Shown in pieces: positions 1-6,435 of a stretch of DNA of 12,985 bases. This stretch comes from Saprospirales bacterium (GTDB taxonomy: Bacteria; Bacteroidota; Bacteroidia; Chitinophagales; JADJOU01), in contig CANHJR010000010.1 of the NCBI GenBank assembly GCA_947461165.1, positions 1 to 12,985 on the forward strand, written 5' to 3'. Below the pieces are notes generated by a model. The model made no database searches, was not told the origin of the DNA, and saw only the letters and a program-made list of their open reading frames with translations. Numbering within the stretch: the stretch's first letter is position 1; every line of letters begins with the position of its first letter. The translations under genes were made by a program, and so were the position numbers.

Positions 1-471
1 AGTATGGCCAGGAGATGCAAAGCAGCACAAGTCATGAGGCAAAAGTCAGATTCCGTGCTAATGGAGAATCCTAACGCTAATATCATAGCAATGGGTGACC
101 TTAATGATGATCCCGTGAGTCCAAGCTTGACGGATTGTCTAAAAGCGCGCGGAACTAAGGAAGAAGCCAAGGACGGCGTTTTTTTCAACCCATTTATGGA
201 TTATTTTAATAAAGGAATTGGAACATTGGCTTACAATGATGCTTGGAATCTTTTTGATCAAATAGTCATATCGCCAGGATTGATAGACCCAAATTCAATA
301 TTACGGTATAGTGGCGGATTTATTTTTAGTCGCAAATATATGGTAAGCCAAGACGGTCCATACAGAGGCTATCCTTTCAGAACGTATAGTGGTGATATAT
401 ACTCAGGTGGATACTCAGATCATTTCCCAACCTATTTAGTGTTCAAGAAAAAACTAGTCAGTGCACCTTAA
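1..471 (+). CDS. EEP-family protein, C-terminal part (5' end outside window)
   Basis: This is the C-terminal part of an endonuclease/exonuclease/phosphatase (EEP, DNase I-like fold) protein. Frame 1 is open from the first base, so the Met codon at position 4 is probably internal and the true start lies upstream. Two family motifs are visible: GDLNDDP at about residues 32-38 of the visible part, carrying the Asp and Asn of the active site, and YSDHFP near the end, carrying the Asp-His pair. The N-terminal Asn and Glu motifs would be upstream. EEP proteins are metal-dependent phosphodiesterases or phosphatases acting on nucleic acids, lipids or small molecules, and the substrate cannot be told here. 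The stop codon overlaps the start of folA by 11 bases, so the two are probably co-transcribed. Family call is firm, function open. Confidence 0.85.
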   Translation, partial: SMARRCKAAQVMRQKSDSVLMENPNANIIAMGDLNDDPVSPSLTDCLKARGTKEEAKDGVFFNPFMDYFNKGIGTLAYNDAWNLFDQIVISPGLIDPNSILRYSGGFIFSRKYMVSQDGPYRGYPFRTYSGDIYSGGYSDHFPTYLVFKKKLVSAP

Positions 472-973
472 TCTTATCGTTGCTTACGATCGCAATCGCG
501 GCATTGGACGCGACAATCAATTGCTGTGGCATCTGGCAGATGATATGTCTTTTTTTAAGAAGATGACGTCAAATCAGGTAGTGATTATGGGACGAAAAAC
601 CTATGAATCCCTACCAGAACGTTTTCGACCTCTTCCTAATCGTATTAATATTGTGATCACGAGATCCAATCTCCAGTCCGTTCATTCCGACTTGGTATAT
701 GTGAATACAGCTAATGCAGCAATCAGTCTAGCTGCCGAATATCAAGATAAGGATGTTTTCGTCATAGGTGGTGGTCAGATATATAAAGATATGTTACCCT
801 TTGTTCAGGCTATTTATGCTACAGAAGTTGAGGCATCATTGGATGCGGATACGTTTTTTGAATCGTTGGACGCGACATGGACCTCAGAACTAATAAGTTC
901 GCATCTTAAAAATGACAAAAACGACTTTGATTTTAAAATTAAAAAGTATTCACGTAAACTTGGTTTGCTCTAA
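461..973 (+). CDS. folA: Dihydrofolate reductase
   Basis: Reduces dihydrofolate to tetrahydrofolate with NADPH in the cytoplasm, supplying cofactor for thymidylate, purine and methionine synthesis. The 170-residue length is normal for bacterial DHFR. The N-terminus LIVAYDRNRGIG matches the family opening; LLWHLADDMSFFK (about residues 21-33) holds the catalytic acidic residue, most likely D28; VIMGRKTYESLP (about 41-52) is the NADPH-binding segment; VFVIGGGQIYKDMLP (about residue 100 on) is the second cofactor loop. The start is GTG at 461: no in-frame ATG lies close enough to keep the conserved N-terminal strand. It overlaps the upstream EEP gene by 11 bases, which suggests translational coupling. 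A bidirectional terminator follows about 50 bases after the stop. Confidence 0.95.
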   Translation: MHLNLIVAYDRNRGIGRDNQLLWHLADDMSFFKKMTSNQVVIMGRKTYESLPERFRPLPNRINIVITRSNLQSVHSDLVYVNTANAAISLAAEYQDKDVFVIGGGQIYKDMLPFVQAIYATEVEASLDADTFFESLDATWTSELISSHLKNDKNDFDFKIKKYSRKLGLL

Positions 974-1023
974 AGAATTCTCTCAATCTTAGATGTTATA
1001 AATAGTCCAAATTGAAATAAAAT

Positions 1024-1055
1024 AAAAAGCTCTGATAGACATATCAGAGCTTTTT
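1024..1055. terminator. Bidirectional intrinsic terminator between folA and tRNA-Leu
   Basis: A perfect 14-bp stem (1024-1037 with 1042-1055) with a GACA loop. The GC part AGCTCTGATA is flanked by A5 on the left and T6 on the right, so it can work in both directions: for folA on the plus strand and for tRNA-Leu(CAA) on the minus strand, whose 3' end lies only 3 bases away. Confidence 0.85.
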
Positions 1056-1057
1056 TG

Positions 1058-1139
1058 TACCCGCGACTGGAATCGAACCAGCACTCCTTGCGAAACCAGA
1101 TTTTGAATCTAGCGCGTCTACCAATTCCGCCACACGGGC
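1058..1139 (-). tRNA. tRNA-Leu (anticodon CAA)
   Basis: On the minus strand this folds as a class II tRNA. The acceptor stem is GCCCGTG with CGCGGGT (one G-U pair at the end), the D arm is leucine-like (GGCGGAATTGGTAGACGC), the anticodon stem is CTAGA/TCTGG with loop TTCAAAA giving CAA, there is a long variable arm, and the T loop is TTCGATT. The discriminator base is A73, as expected for leucine. CCA is not encoded. The gene has its own promoter at 1157-1174 and ends at the shared hairpin. Confidence 0.96.
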
Positions 1140-1156
1140 AACTTTTCTTTTCAGAA

Positions 1157-1174
1157 TTGGGAGTGCAAATATAA
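1157..1174 (-). promoter_or_regulatory. tRNA-Leu(CAA) promoter, Bacteroidota type
   Basis: Read on the minus strand the site is TTATATTTGCACTCCCAA. TATATTTG (plus-strand 1166-1173) fits the TAnnTTTG -7 consensus, and the C-rich CACTCCC follows directly, where the transcription start should fall, about 20 bases before the tRNA 5' end. The same 18 bases occur unchanged before the tRNA-Cys gene at 12123-12140, which is strong internal support. No clear -33 TTTG is visible. Confidence 0.75.
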
Positions 1175-1233
1175 TAATTTGAATCTAGAGGTATAAAATA
1201 TTATTCGCTCTCAACCAATTTTTTCCCTTTGTT

Positions 1234-1437
1234 GATTTTAATCCAGATTAGGCATTGGCGAAACCTGCCTATGGGGCTTACGATTTAGGCAGAATGCTCG
1301 TCAGGGTTAATCTCGACACAAATTTGATTTTATAAAATTTTTCGTCGATGAAGCCTTTACCGCTCAATTTAGAATTAGATTCTCAAAAGTTTATTGGTTA
1401 ATGAGGGCTATCCGAGAAATCGGACAGCCCATTTTTT
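1234..1437 (+). other. Candidate structured RNA (small RNA or leader), unassigned
   Basis: Several complementary segments lie in order. GATTTTAATCC (1234-1244) can pair with GGGTTAATC (1304-1312) if a two-base bulge is allowed. Inside it, TGCCTA (1266-1271) can pair either with TAGGCA on its left (1249-1254) or with TAGGCA on its right (1286-1291), so the two small hairpins exclude each other. TCGAC and AAATTT (1313-1325) pair with AAATTT and GTCGA (1335-1348). A terminator-like hairpin closes the series at 1405-1430. This looks like a transcribed non-coding RNA or a riboswitch-like leader of the arginase-like gene, but I recognise no known RNA family and no promoter before it. The call rests on complementarity alone, in AT-rich DNA where chance pairing is common. 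Confidence 0.3.
1405..1437 (+). terminator. Intrinsic terminator upstream of the arginase-like gene
   Basis: GGGCT-A-TCCGA, a GAAA tetraloop, then TCGGA-C-AGCCC: two 5-bp helices separated by one A-C mismatch, followed by A and T6 (1432-1437). The GC-rich stem with a GNRA loop and a U tract is typical of an intrinsic terminator on the plus strand. No gene precedes it on that strand after folA, which has its own terminator, so it probably ends an unannotated transcript. Confidence 0.65.
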
Positions 1438-1512
1438 AGTGTTTAAATGTCATCTTGTGTGGTATTTAGATCACTTTGGAGCCTTCTATGGATTCTATAT
1501 ATTACCTAGAAT

Positions 1513-2703
1513 ATGAATCTACCTTTAAATTTGTATTCAATGATATCACAATACCTTGAACTACCTGACTTCGCATTCATTAGCGAAGAGCGAAAATTCA
1601 AATCATATGAGTTGGGATTTAGTATCCAATTTTATGAAGAGGATTTATATGACTTTGCCGGAATCCAAACGGTCCTGCTTGGCGTCAAAGAAAGCCGTGC
1701 AGCATCGATGAAAAACCTCGGTTGTGACCTAACACCTGATGAAGTTCGTAAGCATTTATTCCGATTGCATGGTGGAGAAAAATTTCCAAAAATTCTTGAT
1801 CTTGGCAATATTATAGATTGTGAGACGGTGAGTGAAACCTATGAAGCCTTGGAAAAAGTCTTGTCATATATTTACGAACAAGGTGTCACTGTACTTATTA
1901 TTGGCGGGAGTCAGGATTTGACATATTCTCAATATATTGCTTTCGAAAATATTAAGCCGAAGCTCAATGTAGCAGTGGTTGACGAAAGAATTGATTTGGT
2001 TATCAATCAGGAAACATTGACATCTGATGGTTATCTTCAGCATTTGATGACTTGCCAGAATCCGCAGTTATATCATCTGTCATTGTTTGGTTATCAAACT
2101 TTTTTTGTGCACCCCAATATTCTTAATCATTTCAATTCGATGAGTTACGATAGCTTCAAACTAGGTGATCTCAGATATGATATTATACATTACAATCATG
2201 TTTTTCGAATGGCAGATATGGTTTCCATGGATATCTCTGTCGTCAAGCAAAGTGATGCTCCCGGACGCAGCATGCAGAGTCCAAATGGATTTCTTGCGGA
2301 TGAGTTTTGTCTGATCAGTCGACTTGCAGGGATGAGCGATCATGTGCAATCCATCGGTTTTTATGAGGTAAACCCTCAAATGGATATTCGACATCAAACA
2401 ACGCAACTGACTGCTCAGGCTATGTGGTATTTTCTAGATGGATACAGTTATCGGACAGCGGAGCATCCAAGTATAGAGGATGAACAAGACAATTATTTGA
2501 TTTTTGTTGTTGATCTTCCAGAGTTTGAGTCGAAACCATTTCAGTTTTGGCAAAGCAAGGAAACGGGCAATTGGTGGATAGAGATCCCCGATCCAAAATC
2601 AGAATTGGGAAGTTTTTTCCCTTGCAGTCGAGCGGATTACGAAGCCTGTGCCAAGGGTGAAATGAGTAGTTGGGTTTTCAATTTGATAGCTAAAGTTATA
2701 TAG
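1513..2703 (+). CDS. Arginase-superfamily (ureohydrolase-like) protein, probably without the usual metal site
   Basis: 396 residues with the order of landmarks of the arginase/agmatinase/formimidoylglutamase fold: LLGVKESRAA (about 55-64), VLIIGGSQDLTYSQY (127-141), VAVVDERIDL (153-162), VSMDISVVKQSDAPG (237-251) and GFYEVNP (282-288). In active enzymes these places read GGDHS, DAHxD and SxDxDxxDP and supply the Mn ligands. Here the first His is Gln, DAHxD is DERID, and the second Asp of SxDxD is Ser, so a normal binuclear Mn centre is unlikely. I recall Bacteroidota homologues carrying the same GGSQD form, often annotated as formimidoylglutamase, so this seems a lineage trait and not recent decay. 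The protein is also longer than typical arginases (about 300) because of an N-terminal region and a tail of about 80 residues after residue 315. ATG at 1513 was chosen; ATG at 1540 is possible. Confidence 0.75.
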   Translation: MNLPLNLYSMISQYLELPDFAFISEERKFKSYELGFSIQFYEEDLYDFAGIQTVLLGVKESRAASMKNLGCDLTPDEVRKHLFRLHGGEKFPKILDLGNIIDCETVSETYEALEKVLSYIYEQGVTVLIIGGSQDLTYSQYIAFENIKPKLNVAVVDERIDLVINQETLTSDGYLQHLMTCQNPQLYHLSLFGYQTFFVHPNILNHFNSMSYDSFKLGDLRYDIIHYNHVFRMADMVSMDISVVKQSDAPGRSMQSPNGFLADEFCLISRLAGMSDHVQSIGFYEVNPQMDIRHQTTQLTAQAMWYFLDGYSYRTAEHPSIEDEQDNYLIFVVDLPEFESKPFQFWQSKETGNWWIEIPDPKSELGSFFPCSRADYEACAKGEMSSWVFNLIAKVI

Positions 2704-2784
2704 AAATCCAGCCATTTGCGGATTGTCTTCAATCTAGCGATCTCAATTTTCAATAAAAAGCTATTTTTACAGAAAATATCAATT

Positions 2785-3837
2785 ATGAATTTATTTTGGA
2801 AGATCTTGGGTTGTCTCCTATCGATACCACTTCTTTATGTTGTCGGTTGTATTCTTTATGCCAAATTGACGTATTTAGATCCGATGCAATTGATTGTTTT
2901 AGAAGAAAATAAACAAGTTACCTCTATCCCAAAGCGTGAGCTTTCTGCCTTGATTTGGAATATTGGGTACGGAGGCTTGGGTGCGAAATCGGATTTTTTC
3001 AAAGATGGTGGAAAAATGGTAAGACCAGAAAAGGCTGATTTTGATTCGTACTTTGATGGAATTCTCAAAACCTTGAACATTGATTCTAGTGACTTTCAAT
3101 TGCTTCAAGAAGTTGACACGAATAGTAAACGTAGTTATTTTCACGATGAGATTTCTTTTATTCGAGCTCAAGTTCAGGAGTCACATCCATTTTCAAGTTT
3201 TGCTGAGAATTATAAAGTCAATTTCGTTCCGGTCCCATTCCTCAATCCAATGGGAAAGGTTCATTCTGGGTTGTTATCGCTTTCGAAATTCAAACCATAT
3301 CGCACAGAGCGCCATCAATTGCCAGGGGCTTTTGGGTTTCCAGATCAATTGTTTTTTCTTAGAAGGTGTCTGTTAGTTCAGTACTTCAAAGTTGATAGCG
3401 CTAGTGATTTGGTTGTGATCAATGTTCATAATTCGGCATATGACGACAGTGGGAAGCTGAAAAAGGAAGAAATGGCTTATTTAAAACAAGTCTTGACAGA
3501 TCTAAATGCCAAAGGAATGTATATTCTCTGTGGCGGTGATTGGAATCAATGTCCTCCAGATTTTGACTATAGAGCACTTGCCAAGGGAAGAGAAGGTGAT
3601 TATTTTCAGACAAACGTAGATAGCTCTTTTTTGGGATTTGGAAAGTGGCGATACGATCCTAACGTAGGCACCAATCGAAAAAATGATAAAGCCTATCAAG
3701 AAAGGAAATCATTCATTACCATCATCGATTTTTTCTGGCATAGCGACAACATAGAGATATCAGCGGTCGAAGGGATATCAAACAATTTTCAATATTCAGA
3801 TCATCAACCTGTAAAGATTAAATTTAAACTAAAATGA
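2785..3837 (+). CDS. Membrane-anchored EEP-family (endonuclease/exonuclease/phosphatase) protein
   Basis: 350 residues from ATG 2785. The frame is open further up to a TTG at 2716, but the ATG start puts a hydrophobic segment (about residues 7-27) at the N-terminus, as expected for a membrane anchor or uncleaved signal, so it is preferred. The catalytic domain shows the EEP landmarks in order: WNIGYGG (N59), LLQEVD (E109), INVHNSAYD (H215, N216), GGDWNQCP (D252, N254), IDFFWHS (D315) and YSDHQP (D339, H340). All expected catalytic positions are present, so it should be an active metal-dependent phosphoesterase held outside the cytoplasmic membrane; the substrate is unknown. It starts 81 bases after the arginase-like gene and overlaps thiL as ATGA. 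A second EEP gene ends at position 471. Confidence 0.85.
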   Translation: MNLFWKILGCLLSIPLLYVVGCILYAKLTYLDPMQLIVLEENKQVTSIPKRELSALIWNIGYGGLGAKSDFFKDGGKMVRPEKADFDSYFDGILKTLNIDSSDFQLLQEVDTNSKRSYFHDEISFIRAQVQESHPFSSFAENYKVNFVPVPFLNPMGKVHSGLLSLSKFKPYRTERHQLPGAFGFPDQLFFLRRCLLVQYFKVDSASDLVVINVHNSAYDDSGKLKKEEMAYLKQVLTDLNAKGMYILCGGDWNQCPPDFDYRALAKGREGDYFQTNVDSSFLGFGKWRYDPNVGTNRKNDKAYQERKSFITIIDFFWHSDNIEISAVEGISNNFQYSDHQPVKIKFKLK

Positions 3838-4865
3838 GTCAAGAGCGCAGAACGGAAATAAGTGAGTTAGGTGAATTTGGATTTATACGTGAGCTCACTC
3901 AAGGGCGTCCAAAATCGATAGATACCGTGCAATCTGTTGGTGATGATTGTGCCGTATTGCGACCTACCAAGGAGCATATAGTAGTAACCACAGATTATTT
4001 GCTTGAAGGTATTCATTTTGACTTGAGTTATACTCCTCTGAGACATTTGGGATACAAATCTGTTGTTGTCAATCTATCAGATGTTTATGCTATGAATGCT
4101 ATTCCGAAGCACATTACGGTTTCTATAGCAGTCTCTAATCGATTTTCTGTAGAGGCTATCAAAGAAATTTATGAAGGGATTTATCTTGCCTGTGATAAAT
4201 ATAATGTCGACCTCGTTGGCGGTGACACGACAAGTAGCACTTCGGGCTTATTGATTTCAGTGACAGCCATAGGCGAGGCTTCTCCATCAGATATTGTATA
4301 CCGTCATGGAGCTAAGCAAGGCGATCTTGTATGTGTGACCGGGAGTCTTGGTTCTGCATTCTTGGGACTTCAAATTTTAATCCGCGAGAAGCAAGTTTTT
4401 CTCTCAGACCCCAATATGAAGCCTGAAATTAGTGAAAAGAACTCATATCTCATTCAACGAATATTAAAGCCGGAAGCCAAACGCGGGCTCATTGAGTTTT
4501 TTGCATCGAATCAAATCAAACCGACATCTATGATCGATATCAGTGATGGATTGAGTAGCGAATTGATGCACATTTGCACTCGAAGCGATGTTGGAGTTGT
4601 GATTGAGGAGGCCAATTTACCTTTTGACGAACAAGCCTATACACAAGCCATGGAATTCTCCTATGATCCTACAACCGTTGCTCTGAGTGGAGGAGAGGAT
4701 TATGAGATGTTATTTACTATTTCTCCAGAGCATCACGACTTGATTATGAATTACGATGACATTCGAATTATTGGCGAAATAAAATCAAAAGAAGAAGGTC
4801 AAAAGCTTTTAACGCGATCTGGGAACCTGTATGATCTAAAAGCACAAGGGTGGGTAAGCTTTTAG
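3834..4865 (+). CDS. thiL: Thiamine-monophosphate kinase
   Basis: Phosphorylates thiamine monophosphate with ATP to thiamine diphosphate, the last step of the biosynthetic pathway, in the cytoplasm. 343 residues, normal for ThiL of the PurM/SelD-type ATP-binding superfamily. Motifs: SVGDDCAVL (34-42), VTTDYLLEGIHFD (51-63), NLSDVYAMNA (80-89) with metal-binding acidic residues, DLVGGDTT (126-133), CVTGSLGSAFLGL (167-179), IDISDGLSSEL (234-244) and LSGGEDYEMLF (284-294). The ATG overlaps the stop of the EEP gene (ATGA at 3834-3837), which points to coupled translation. No thi genes or TPP riboswitch features are visible around it. A strong bidirectional terminator follows 15 bases after the stop. 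Confidence 0.95.
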   Translation: MSQERRTEISELGEFGFIRELTQGRPKSIDTVQSVGDDCAVLRPTKEHIVVTTDYLLEGIHFDLSYTPLRHLGYKSVVVNLSDVYAMNAIPKHITVSIAVSNRFSVEAIKEIYEGIYLACDKYNVDLVGGDTTSSTSGLLISVTAIGEASPSDIVYRHGAKQGDLVCVTGSLGSAFLGLQILIREKQVFLSDPNMKPEISEKNSYLIQRILKPEAKRGLIEFFASNQIKPTSMIDISDGLSSELMHICTRSDVGVVIEEANLPFDEQAYTQAMEFSYDPTTVALSGGEDYEMLFTISPEHHDLIMNYDDIRIIGEIKSKEEGQKLLTRSGNLYDLKAQGWVSF

Positions 4866-4879
4866 TATAAAAGTGTATA

Positions 4880-4914
4880 AAAAAAGGGTTGAAAATAAAT
4901 TTCAACCCTTTTTT
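4880..4914. terminator. Bidirectional terminator between convergent thiL and fbaB
   Basis: A perfect 15-bp stem, 4880-4894 with 4900-4914, loop ATAAA. The core GGGTTGAAA/TTTCAACCC is flanked by A6 and T6, so it gives a U tract in either direction and serves both convergent genes. Confidence 0.88.
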
Positions 4915-4932
4915 AGTTATTTATTGCCAGAA

Positions 4933-5991
4933 TTAGGCTATCGTAATTTTTGAGTCAAGGTAAACATCTTGAACAGCATTCAGCATATCAACACCTTCTT
5001 TGAAGTCTTTTTGAAATGCTTTTCGTCCTAAAATCAAACCTTGTCCACCAGCTCTTTTATTGATAATGGCAGTTTCAATGGCTTCTGCTAAATCTGAAGC
5101 ACCTTTGGATTCTCCACCAGAATTGATCAATCCTGCACGTCCCATATAACAGTTCGCTACTTGGTATCGGCATAGGTCGATAGGATGGTCAGTTGTGAGC
5201 TCAGAATATACTTTTGGATGTGTTTTTCCATGTTTGGTGGCGTTGTATCCACCATTGTTGGTTGGCAATTTTTGTTTAATGATATCAGCTTGAATGGTGA
5301 CACCTAAATGATTTGCTTGTGATGTCAGATCGGAAGAGGCATGATAATCGATTCCATCAACTTTGAATTCATTATTTCTTAGGTAACACCAGAGTATAGT
5401 TGTCATTCCAAGTTGATGCGCGTATTCAAATGCCTCAGCTACTTGTACCAATTGTCTGCGACTTTCCGCACTACCAAAATAGATGGTTGCACCTACAGCG
5501 ACCGCTCCCATTTCCCAGGCACTTTTAATGGTACCAAACATAACTTGATCATAAGTGTTTGGCTTACTTAGAAATTCATTATGATTGATCTTGACAATAA
5601 AAGGAATCTTGTGAGCATACTTTCTGGCTACCGATCCAAGAACACCATATGTGCTTGCGACAGCGTTGCATCCAGCTTCCATGGCTAGTTTAACAATATT
5701 TTCAGAGTCAAAATAAATTGGATTAGGGGCAAATGACGCTCCAGCACTATGCTCAATTCCTTGATCCACAGGAAGGATGCTCATATATCCTGTATTCCCG
5801 AGACGTCCATTTCCATACAATTGTTGTAAGCTTCTTAGCGTTGGAATATTTCGATTGCTTTGCGACCAAATTTCGGATACAAAATCAGATGATGGAAGAT
5901 GGATCATAGACTTATCAATAGTTTTGGAGCTATGATTTAGAAGAAGATTAGCTTTTTCAGCGCCTAATAATTCGGAATAGTTGATTGACAT
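4933..5991 (-). CDS. fbaB: Class I fructose-bisphosphate aldolase (DhnA/FbaB type)
   Basis: Cleaves fructose 1,6-bisphosphate to dihydroxyacetone phosphate and glyceraldehyde 3-phosphate, or the reverse in gluconeogenesis, through a Schiff base and without metal. 352 residues, close to the 350 of E. coli FbaB. Landmarks: SILPVDQGIEHSAG (71-84), the phosphate/substrate loop typical of this family; AGCNAVASTYG (106-116); KINHNEF (134-140); GAVAVGATIYFGS (162-174); and IQADIIKQKLPTNNGGY (233-249), which holds the likely Schiff-base lysine (K239, or K241). The NSGGESKG segment (about 292-299) is the second phosphate-binding loop. It stands alone on the minus strand, with a terminator shared with thiL. 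The start ATG is the complement of CAT at 5989-5991. Confidence 0.95.
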   Translation of the reverse strand: MSINYSELLGAEKANLLLNHSSKTIDKSMIHLPSSDFVSEIWSQSNRNIPTLRSLQQLYGNGRLGNTGYMSILPVDQGIEHSAGASFAPNPIYFDSENIVKLAMEAGCNAVASTYGVLGSVARKYAHKIPFIVKINHNEFLSKPNTYDQVMFGTIKSAWEMGAVAVGATIYFGSAESRRQLVQVAEAFEYAHQLGMTTILWCYLRNNEFKVDGIDYHASSDLTSQANHLGVTIQADIIKQKLPTNNGGYNATKHGKTHPKVYSELTTDHPIDLCRYQVANCYMGRAGLINSGGESKGASDLAEAIETAIINKRAGGQGLILGRKAFQKDFKEGVDMLNAVQDVYLDSKITIA

Positions 5992-6029
5992 CGGTTTGAA
6001 CTTAATTATGGTTGAATTTTCAATGTTTG

Positions 6030-6037
6030 CAAAATTA
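6030..6037 (-). promoter_or_regulatory. Possible -7 box of fbaB
   Basis: CAAAATTA on the plus strand reads TAATTTTG on the minus strand, a full match to TAnnTTTG, 38 bases before the fbaB start codon. No -33 TTTG is seen at the right distance, and the motif is short, so the call is tentative. Confidence 0.4.
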
Positions 6038-6294
6038 GAATAAATCTGTTATTGAATCCGTGTTATTACACTGAAAGTATATTTTGTTTTGTAGAACTAA
6101 AAATATGGTTTTGATTTGCCCGAATCTTATATTTATTTTCCAATGGTTATTAACTTGGAGTTTTTGCATTGGCTAGCCTTGCTGCCAGTACTCAAGGACT
6201 CCTCCCAAATGCTTTGCGCAATCAATGTTGCAGGAAATGTCCCCAAAGCAAATGAGCTGAAAAATAATACAGTACAGTTCACTAAATCACCAAA

Positions 6295-6333
6295 ATATAA
6301 AAAGTTGCAAGTGATCCTTGCAACTTTTTATAT
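6295..6333. terminator. Terminator after the receptor/lipoprotein operon
   Basis: A perfect 17-bp stem (6295-6311 with 6317-6333), loop TGATC, core GTTGCAAG/CTTGCAAC with A5 and T5 arms. It lies about 100 bases beyond the lipoprotein stop codon on the minus strand. It can also work on the plus strand, where no gene precedes it; that leaves open a short plus-strand transcript. Confidence 0.8.
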
Positions 6334-6435
6334 TGTAGACTTAGAAGTTCTGTAAGTCCTTCATTTATCCTGCGGGGTGTAAAGTGATATATGGAAAAGG
6401 ATCTACGTGTTAAAGGCAAATTCTAATCACTCAAA

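Larger units (their letters stand above)
1140..1512. other. Intergenic region: tRNA promoter, structured segment, terminator
   Basis: This 373-base stretch has no convincing protein gene. It holds the minus-strand tRNA-Leu promoter (1157-1174), a set of complementary segments between 1234 and 1348, and a strong hairpin followed by T6 at 1405-1437. About 75 bases then separate the hairpin from the arginase-like gene, and I see no good TAnnTTTG box in them. A 17-codon reading frame at 1348-1401 is too short and unsupported to call a gene. Confidence 0.7.
5992..6435. other. Intergenic region between fbaB and the lipoprotein gene
   Basis: 444 bases holding the fbaB upstream region and a strong hairpin at 6295-6333. 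An open frame on the plus strand at 6116-6355 would start at TTG and its last third runs through the terminator stem, so it is not taken as a gene. I see no RNA gene, insertion sequence or repeat array. Confidence 0.6.

Noticed and set aside
1348..1401. 17-codon frame from ATG 1348 ending just before the terminator hairpin
   Set aside because: Too short to support by composition, no ribosome-binding site, and it overlaps the 3' arm of a hairpin. A leader peptide cannot be excluded but has no positive evidence.
2716..2784. Upstream TTG start extending the membrane EEP protein by 23 residues
   Set aside because: ATG at 2785 places the hydrophobic anchor at the N-terminus, whereas the extension adds a charged, low-complexity stretch.
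3834..4865. Possible TPP riboswitch associated with thiL
   Set aside because: No CUGAGA or other THI-box elements are seen before the operon, and thiL itself overlaps the preceding gene.
6154..6252. In another plus-strand frame, a stretch ending LLPNALRNQCCRKCPQSK resembles the cysteine motif of insect chemosensory (OS-D) proteins
   Set aside because: About 33 codons between two stops, without a start codon or the other family cysteines; most likely a chance match. A translated database search of 6100-6260 would settle it.
6116..6355. 79-codon open frame on the plus strand starting at TTG
   Set aside because: Weak start, no recognisable motif, and its final third runs through the 17-bp terminator stem at 6295-6333.
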